This document shows, piece after piece, positions 59,030 through 64,000 of a stretch of DNA of 64,000 bases. The notes beneath the pieces are model-generated. The model ran no database searches. It had not been told where the DNA came from and worked only from the letters and a program-made list of their open reading frames with translations. Made by a program: the position numbers and the translations under genes. The stretch comes from Oceanobacter sp045430275 (GTDB lineage Bacteria; Pseudomonadota; Gammaproteobacteria; Pseudomonadales; Oceanobacteraceae), in the NCBI GenBank assembly GCA_045430275.1, contig JAILXU010000008.1:62001-126000 (forward strand), read 5' to 3'. Position 1 is the first letter of the stretch. Every line of letters starts with the position of its first letter.

Positions 59030-59806
59030 TTATTCGGCGATGGACTGCCAGCCATTCTGGCGATGCACCGGAAACGGGAAGCCTTCGACGTCCAGCAGGA
59101 TGCCGGTTTCGGTGATTTTATCCAGTGTCACGCCCGGTGCAATCCAGCTGCCCTCGTGCCAGTTGCGTCCGTTCATGCTGACACTGCGAGTGCTGGCATC
59201 GACGCTGTAGATATGACTGGTGATAATCAGGTCGGGGATTTTGCGCAGCGAGGTCAATGGCGGCAGCAAACGTCGCTCAACACCGGGGCGCGATGTCTCG
59301 CCTACGCGTTCCGCTTCATCACTGTTTTCAACCTCAGCAACACTCTCTATCTCAGCAACCTTCTCAAACTCGGGTATTTTTGCACGGGCAGCGACAGGTT
59401 CTGGCGGCGGTGTTTTGGGCACTGATGGCGTAATCAACCTTGGGGCTGGCTCCGGGATTTTGGCCGCTTTAGGCTGAACAGCAGCAGGTTTAGTAACAGC
59501 AGGCTTGACAACTTCAGGGCTAACGACCACAGGATTCACTGTGTGTACTGGCGCTGCAACGACCGAGGGTTCCACCACCGGGGCAGTGGGTTCGGAGTTT
59601 TCAGCAGGCAGCCAGAGCAATACCGCCACACTGGCCATCAAACCGATCAGAGCAACCGCCATCGCCCAGACGAGCCACGGTAATCGGGGAGCTTCCGCCA
59701 CAGGCGCTGCTGTCATCATCAGTGGTGTCATATCCACGCCGGACGCACCATCGCGCTCGCGCTTTTGCTGCTCGGATTTTTTCAGAGCATCAAGAATGTA
59801 CGACAT
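59030..59806 (-). CDS. gspB: General secretion protein GspB/ExeB-like
   Basis: A 258-residue inner-membrane protein: the cytoplasmic start MSYILDALKKSEQQKR, a helix at about 43-64, a long Pro/Val/Ala linker and the C-terminal GspB domain (LRKIPDLIITSHIYS, VSMNGRNWHEGSWIAPGVTL). With ExeA it inserts the type II secretin through the peptidoglycan. It starts 3 bases after exeA. No other gsp genes are in the window. Confidence 0.92.
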   Translation of the reverse strand: MSYILDALKKSEQQKRERDGASGVDMTPLMMTAAPVAEAPRLPWLVWAMAVALIGLMASVAVLLWLPAENSEPTAPVVEPSVVAAPVHTVNPVVVSPEVVKPAVTKPAAVQPKAAKIPEPAPRLITPSVPKTPPPEPVAARAKIPEFEKVAEIESVAEVENSDEAERVGETSRPGVERRLLPPLTSLRKIPDLIITSHIYSVDASTRSVSMNGRNWHEGSWIAPGVTLDKITETGILLDVEGFPFPVHRQNGWQSIAE

Positions 59807-59809
59807 GAA

Positions 59810-61429
59810 TCAGGACTCTCCGGCTGTCTTGGTTTCAGGGTAACGCTGCAGAAAAATCAGCGTTTGTGGCCCCAGAATCCGGTCAGCATCCAGACCATGG
59901 CGCACCTGAAATTGCATCACACGATTGGCCAACAAGGGGTCGTACAGATTTTCGTCCGGTCTGGCGCTGCTACTGGCCCCCTTCGGGCCAATCACCGTCC
60001 AGCCGCCATGCCAGTCCATACCCAACTGCTGCCGAACCCAGCGCACAAGAACACCCGACTGGCCGGGTTTCAAACCCCGACGGTAGCCCTTAGGGGGCTG
60101 CCAGGCAATCAGAGTGCGGGCATGAGTGCTCTGCAAATTGTCCAGCGTCGGCTGTGTAATCGCTTCCCAGCGGCCATCCTTACGATGCTTCGCCACCAGC
60201 GGCACAGCGGCGCTCACCAGTTGCTGCCTTGACCACGCTACCCAACTGCAATGCCAGCCTGCGGCTTTCAGGCCGTTGCAATCACTGTCCGGCACGCCCA
60301 GAGAGGCCGCCAGCAAGGCTTCCGGCCCCGGATTCTTAACAACGGCAGCAGGTGTTTCCGCAGCAGCAGACGGCGAATCAGTCTGGGCAGAGACATCGCC
60401 CGACGCGATACCAGGAGCCATACCAGGAGCCATACCAGGAACAATGGTTGTTTCTGACTGTGATTGAACCAGCATCGGCTCAACCGGCGACCACCAGGCT
60501 TCCAGAGCATCCTGTTTCTGCCACATCAGATACCCGGCAACGGGCAACAGGCTGCCAGCAGCCAATACCGCTGCCCAATGCCATGGCGAGCGCATCCCGG
60601 AAGAAACCGATGAAGCACGGGTTTCGCCTCCGGTTACTTCCTGCAAGGCACGTTTGGCGATGGCTGGCGTCACAGCGCTCAAGCCGTTGGCGTAAGCCCC
60701 CAACAGTGCCCGGTCTGCAATGCTGTTAATCAACCGGGGAACACCGACACTGCCGCGCCAGATAATGCGGACGCAAGCGGCATCAAAAACAGGCTGGGTA
60801 CACCCAGCGGTCGCCAGACGGTGTTTTAGGTACGCCAGTGTTTCCAGCTCCCCGAGATGATTCAGGTGATAGCGCGCGGTAATGCGCTGATTGAGCTGTC
60901 GCAGCTCGTGTCGAGCCAGAATATCGCGCAGCTCGGGCTGACCAACCAGAATCAGGGTCAGCAGCTTCTCCCGATTGGTTTCCAGATTGGTCAGCAGGCG
61001 GATTTGTTCCAGCAAAGGCGCAGGCATGCTCTGGGCTTCATCGATCACACAGATCACGCGCTGGCCATTGGCATAGCCGTCGAGCAAGGCGTCGTTCAGG
61101 CGTGCGTACAGCGCTTTCTGGCTGGCATCAGGATCGTATTCAATGCCCAGCTCATCGCACAGGGATTGCAGCAACTCCCGCGCAGATAACTGCGGATTAA
61201 AGATATAGGCGGTTTTGACATCATCGGCCTCAGTGCTCAGAAACGCCCGGCACAAAGTGGTTTTACCGGTACCCACTTCGCCCGTCAGACAAATCAGTCC
61301 ACCGTGTCCTGACAAGGCGTAGTGCAGATGCGCCAAGGCCTCCTGATGCCCGGTTGACGGGAACAGAAAATCAGGATCAGGCGCAATGGTGAACGGAAAG
61401 CGGGATAACCCGAAATGATCAAGATACAT
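59810..61429 (-). CDS. exeA: ExeA/GspA-type AAA ATPase with peptidoglycan-binding domain
   Basis: A 539-residue protein. The N-terminal AAA ATPase (1-260) has Walker A TGEVGTGKTT (K56) and Walker B VIDEAQSMP, then a membrane helix (about 282-302), a disordered Pro/Ala-rich part with a tandem repeat VPGMAPGMAPG, and a C-terminal peptidoglycan-binding domain (HGLDADRILGPQTLIFLQRYP). ExeA with ExeB/GspB assembles the secretin of type II secretion. It forms an operon with gspB. Confidence 0.93.
   Translation of the reverse strand: MYLDHFGLSRFPFTIAPDPDFLFPSTGHQEALAHLHYALSGHGGLICLTGEVGTGKTTLCRAFLSTEADDVKTAYIFNPQLSARELLQSLCDELGIEYDPDASQKALYARLNDALLDGYANGQRVICVIDEAQSMPAPLLEQIRLLTNLETNREKLLTLILVGQPELRDILARHELRQLNQRITARYHLNHLGELETLAYLKHRLATAGCTQPVFDAACVRIIWRGSVGVPRLINSIADRALLGAYANGLSAVTPAIAKRALQEVTGGETRASSVSSGMRSPWHWAAVLAAGSLLPVAGYLMWQKQDALEAWWSPVEPMLVQSQSETTIVPGMAPGMAPGIASGDVSAQTDSPSAAAETPAAVVKNPGPEALLAASLGVPDSDCNGLKAAGWHCSWVAWSRQQLVSAAVPLVAKHRKDGRWEAITQPTLDNLQSTHARTLIAWQPPKGYRRGLKPGQSGVLVRWVRQQLGMDWHGGWTVIGPKGASSSARPDENLYDPLLANRVMQFQVRHGLDADRILGPQTLIFLQRYPETKTAGES
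60408..60443. repeat. Short tandem repeat inside exeA
   Basis: Two full copies of the 12-base unit ATACCAGGAGCC (60408-60431) and a third partial copy lie in frame and code for the repeated Met-Ala-Pro-Gly of the periplasmic linker. Unit number may vary between strains. Confidence 0.7.
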
Positions 61430-61508
61430 TCAGCAGCTCAGGGTCGATGCAAACAGGGCGGCATCATAACGGATTTGCATGACGCTCGCTGGAGGGATTG
61501 AAAATCAT

Positions 61509-62591
61509 TCACCACCCGACCCGGATACCCATTTGCACATCCAGATCGCGGGCATGGGTCAGGCGCAGATCATCACTGAGCCATTGAAAGGTCAGCCAGT
61601 CTGAACGCCAGTGAACACCCAGTTGCCGCGTGGTGTGCGCCGACACGCCCAAACGCCCATTTCCGAAAAATTGATACACACCCAGACGGCGATAATCACC
61701 GTGCCATTCCAGCCCGGCTTCGGTTTGCCATTGGCTATGGGCCACACGGGCGCGAGTTGTGGGCGTCAGGCGTTCAATCAAACGCGTTTGCCCGGAGCGG
61801 CCTGACGCCGTACCCGAGCTGCTGCACACAGATTGTTGCGGGTCATTGAAGTTGATGCACGCCGTTGTGAACGCAGCCTCATCCCACTGCCAGCGATTCA
61901 GCACATCCTGAATCTGCAACTCGGCTTGCCACGCCCCGGCGTGCCAGCGGGTATGAACATCCACACTGGCACCCCAGCCTTTGGGCACCTGCGGATCGTG
62001 CTCCAGAATTTTGTCTTCATCATAGAAGTATTGCAGCCGGGCAGATGCTCGCTCCGTACCCCCGGCTTCCGCTACGCCAGACAGATGCCCAAACTGAAAA
62101 TGTCCGGCCCGGTACAAGGCCAGCGCCGGAGACAATTGCCATTCGCCCCAGTCAGACGACCACTCAAAGCGCCTTCCGAGACGCGCCCCCCAGGCTTCGA
62201 TGCTTTTGACATCCAGCATCAGCGACTCGGATGACGCCAGAAGTCGATTCTGTTCCTGAGCGGCGTAGTAACGTGACATGCCCCGAGAAAAGCGCAAATC
62301 GTAATGCCAGCGGGATTCACGTTCCAGAAACCAGTGTTGCCATTGAACACCCGCCACCAGCCGCACATCCCCCAACGCATAACGACCACTCTGGAACGGG
62401 CCATCCCAACCATTGATCATGTCATACACCGGCACAGGTTCGGCATGCCCGGTCACACTCAACCCGGAATACAATTCAATATCAGAAGCCGAACTAACAA
62501 GAGCAAGAGAAGTAAGGCTGACACCCAGTGCCAGCACAGAGAAACGTTGAAAAAATTGACGTTGTTGCAAAAGAAAACCTGTTGAAATCAC
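61509..62591 (-). CDS. Putative outer-membrane beta-barrel protein
   Basis: A 360-residue exported protein with a signal peptide (RFSVLALGVSLTSLALVSSAS, cut near residue 35) and many amphipathic strands rich in W, Y and alternating polar residues (GGVQWQHWFLERESRWHYDLRF-like patterns) ending in MGIRVGW. It looks like an outer-membrane barrel of unknown type. The start is a GTG at 62591 that overlaps the stop of the GGDEF-EAL gene (GTGA), with no good ribosome site, so translation probably depends on coupling. The function is unknown. Confidence 0.65.
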   Translation of the reverse strand: MISTGFLLQQRQFFQRFSVLALGVSLTSLALVSSASDIELYSGLSVTGHAEPVPVYDMINGWDGPFQSGRYALGDVRLVAGVQWQHWFLERESRWHYDLRFSRGMSRYYAAQEQNRLLASSESLMLDVKSIEAWGARLGRRFEWSSDWGEWQLSPALALYRAGHFQFGHLSGVAEAGGTERASARLQYFYDEDKILEHDPQVPKGWGASVDVHTRWHAGAWQAELQIQDVLNRWQWDEAAFTTACINFNDPQQSVCSSSGTASGRSGQTRLIERLTPTTRARVAHSQWQTEAGLEWHGDYRRLGVYQFFGNGRLGVSAHTTRQLGVHWRSDWLTFQWLSDDLRLTHARDLDVQMGIRVGW

Positions 62592-64000
62592 TCATAAGAC
62601 AACCAGCATTCTGGTGGCTGCCATTTTTCCATCCACTCGCTAAAATCCGCTACCGGCATCGGGCGGGCAATGCCGTACCCTTGCCCAAGCTCGCAGCCGA
62701 GCGCCAACAACACACAACCATGCTCTTCCTCTTCAACCCCTTCAGCCACCACTTCCATACCAAAGGCACTGGCAAGACTGAAGACGCCTTTCACAATGGT
62801 CAGGTCATCCGGGTTTTTCAAAATATCCTGCACAAAACTGCGATCAATTTTTAATTGCCGGGCCGGAAGCTGCTTGAGGTACGTCATCGAGGAATACCCC
62901 GTACCAAAATCATCCAGCGAAAAGTACACACCCATCACTTCACACTGATGAATGGTTTTCGTTACTTCAGACAAGTCATACAAGCTGCTGGTTTCAAGAA
63001 TTTCCATCTCCAGCGAACCGGGTTTCAGGTTGGGATAAAGATCCAGATTTTGCGCCAGTTTCTCGACAAAATTGGTCTGACTCAGTTGCAAGTTACTGAC
63101 GTTCACACTGATTGGCACCAAACACCCCTGCGCTTGCCATTCAGACAAGGTACTCAGGGCCTTGGCAATCACCCAATCACCAATCTTGACCCCCAGCAAA
63201 TCGGTTTCGGTGTCTGGCAAAAACAGCCCCGGTGGCAAAATACCACGGGTCGGATGGCACCAGCGAATCAGGGCTTCAGCACCAATAACCTTGCCGGTTT
63301 TCATATTGACCTTGGGCTGGAAGTACAGCTCAAATTCATTATTTTCCAGCGCTTTTTCCAGTCGCTTCAAATTGCTGGTGCGATCCGCAATACGACGACT
63401 GAGTTCTGAATCAAAATAGTGATAGCGGTTTTTACCGCGCATTTTGGCATCAAACATCGCCCGATTGGCCTGACGTACCATCTGATCGGCGTCCTGTTCT
63501 TCTTGCTGAGGGTAATGTGTCACTCCAATACTGGCCGTTACTCGCAACAACAGGCCATCAACCGCAACCGACTCTGATAATTCATCCAGTATCCGTTGCA
63601 GCATGTTATCAGTCATATTCTTGCGGAATACGTGAGGCATCACCGTAATAAATTCATCGCCACCGTAACGGGCCAAAGTCGCCTGCTCGCCCAACACATC
63701 CTGCAGACGCCGCGCCATGCAGGCCAGAAAATGATCGCCAACATCATGACCATGAGTGTCATTCAGTTGCTTGAAGCCATCCAGATCGATGTACAGAATC
63801 AGCAAGGTACCCTTGCAATGTCGGGCCTGTATCATTTGCTCCTGCAAGATTTGCGAAAAGTAGCTGCGATTCAAAATACCCGTTAACACATCGTAGTGCG
63901 CCATATGCTCCAGTTGCCTCTGATATTCCAGCCGAGCCGTCATATCAACGGAGATGCCACACAGCGCGTAAATGTCGCCTTGTTCGTTGCGTAATGGCAT
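62588..64000 (-). CDS. GGDEF-EAL signalling protein, N terminus outside the window
   Basis: The last 470 codons of a cyclic-di-GMP protein; the gene continues past the right edge. The visible part begins in the end of a PAS domain (NEQGDIYALCGISVDMT), then a GGDEF domain with an intact ARYGGDEF motif (no RxxD inhibitory site in front), and an EAL domain with EALIRW, EILETSS, LDDFGTGYSS, KIDRSFV and AEGVEEEE. Both catalytic sets look complete, so it could make and break cyclic-di-GMP. Its stop overlaps the outer-membrane protein gene start. Confidence 0.93.
   Translation of the reverse strand: MPLRNEQGDIYALCGISVDMTARLEYQRQLEHMAHYDVLTGILNRSYFSQILQEQMIQARHCKGTLLILYIDLDGFKQLNDTHGHDVGDHFLACMARRLQDVLGEQATLARYGGDEFITVMPHVFRKNMTDNMLQRILDELSESVAVDGLLLRVTASIGVTHYPQQEEQDADQMVRQANRAMFDAKMRGKNRYHYFDSELSRRIADRTSNLKRLEKALENNEFELYFQPKVNMKTGKVIGAEALIRWCHPTRGILPPGLFLPDTETDLLGVKIGDWVIAKALSTLSEWQAQGCLVPISVNVSNLQLSQTNFVEKLAQNLDLYPNLKPGSLEMEILETSSLYDLSEVTKTIHQCEVMGVYFSLDDFGTGYSSMTYLKQLPARQLKIDRSFVQDILKNPDDLTIVKGVFSLASAFGMEVVAEGVEEEEHGCVLLALGCELGQGYGIARPMPVADFSEWMEKWQPPECWLSYE

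Noticed and set aside
1..64000. tRNA, rRNA, CRISPR arrays and insertion sequences
   Set aside because: Looking through the gaps I saw no tRNA-like T-loop/CCA pattern, no regularly spaced repeats, no rRNA-like stretch and no transposase. A covariance-model or repeat search would be needed to be certain.

Overview
The window is chromosomal DNA of a Gram-negative gammaproteobacterium. It most resembles a marine, Pseudomonas-related or Oceanospirillales-type genome. This is inferred from gene content and from gene orders I recall from Pseudomonas: gpsA-DUF4389-sixA, apbE-nqrM-sthA, queF near an ABC-2 exporter and a PA2817-like gene, guaB-guaA, and bioF-H-C-D. I saw no rRNA, tRNA, CRISPR array, insertion sequence or prophage block. 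Coding density is high and most neighbours overlap by 4 bases or sit a few bases apart.

Layout. 1-2829: end of a heavy-metal RND pump gene with a DUF3240 gene, facing a two-component system whose kinase has a histidine-rich periplasmic segment. 3050-13663: a porin, then an accessory metabolic region (TauE/SafE exporter, a possible 19-residue ORF, RidA, BCCT transporter, an M19-like protein, aldehyde dehydrogenase, a divergent LysR regulator, and an unknown 573-residue protein with a DUF3726-like partner). 13855-15072: a lone tyrosine recombinase. 15088-21314: phaB, thiI, sthA, nqrM, apbE and an ArsR regulator. 21414-28811: a DUF4062 protein, an AEC transporter, a small basic protein, rlmG, an unknown gene, trhP, an MlaC/solute-binding fusion and rluA. 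28835-34098: a Lit-like membrane protein, a hydrolase, sixA, DUF4389, gpsA and a STAS/PP2C partner-switching pair. 34276-39045: queF, a YadGH-type ABC exporter, several small unknowns, an orphan HigA-type antitoxin and a lipoprotein. 39089-44212: bioA divergent from bioFHCD. 44560-48455: an unknown gene and guaBA. 48622-56833: a lipoprotein hydrolase, then a NosR-like flavoprotein, an ErcA-like alcohol dehydrogenase, a hybrid kinase, an ECF sigma factor, an ArsP-type permease and a mini-thioredoxin, all on one strand. 56912-64000: dinG, gspB, exeA, an unknown outer-membrane protein and a GGDEF-EAL gene cut by the window edge.

How the genes work together. The housekeeping parts cover biotin, GMP, queuosine and 4-thiouridine synthesis, NAD(P) balance and rRNA/tRNA modification. 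The two most system-like parts are the 4.2-13.7 kb cluster, which looks like uptake and oxidation of a small zwitterionic compound with export of a product, and the 49.8-56.8 kb block, where redox proteins, a sensor kinase and an ECF sigma factor without a visible anti-sigma factor lie in a row. Substrate and function of both remain open. Single-gene oddities are the MlaC plus solute-binding-protein fusion and a Lit-family protein in a Gram-negative.

All family names come from motif recognition by eye; no database search was run.
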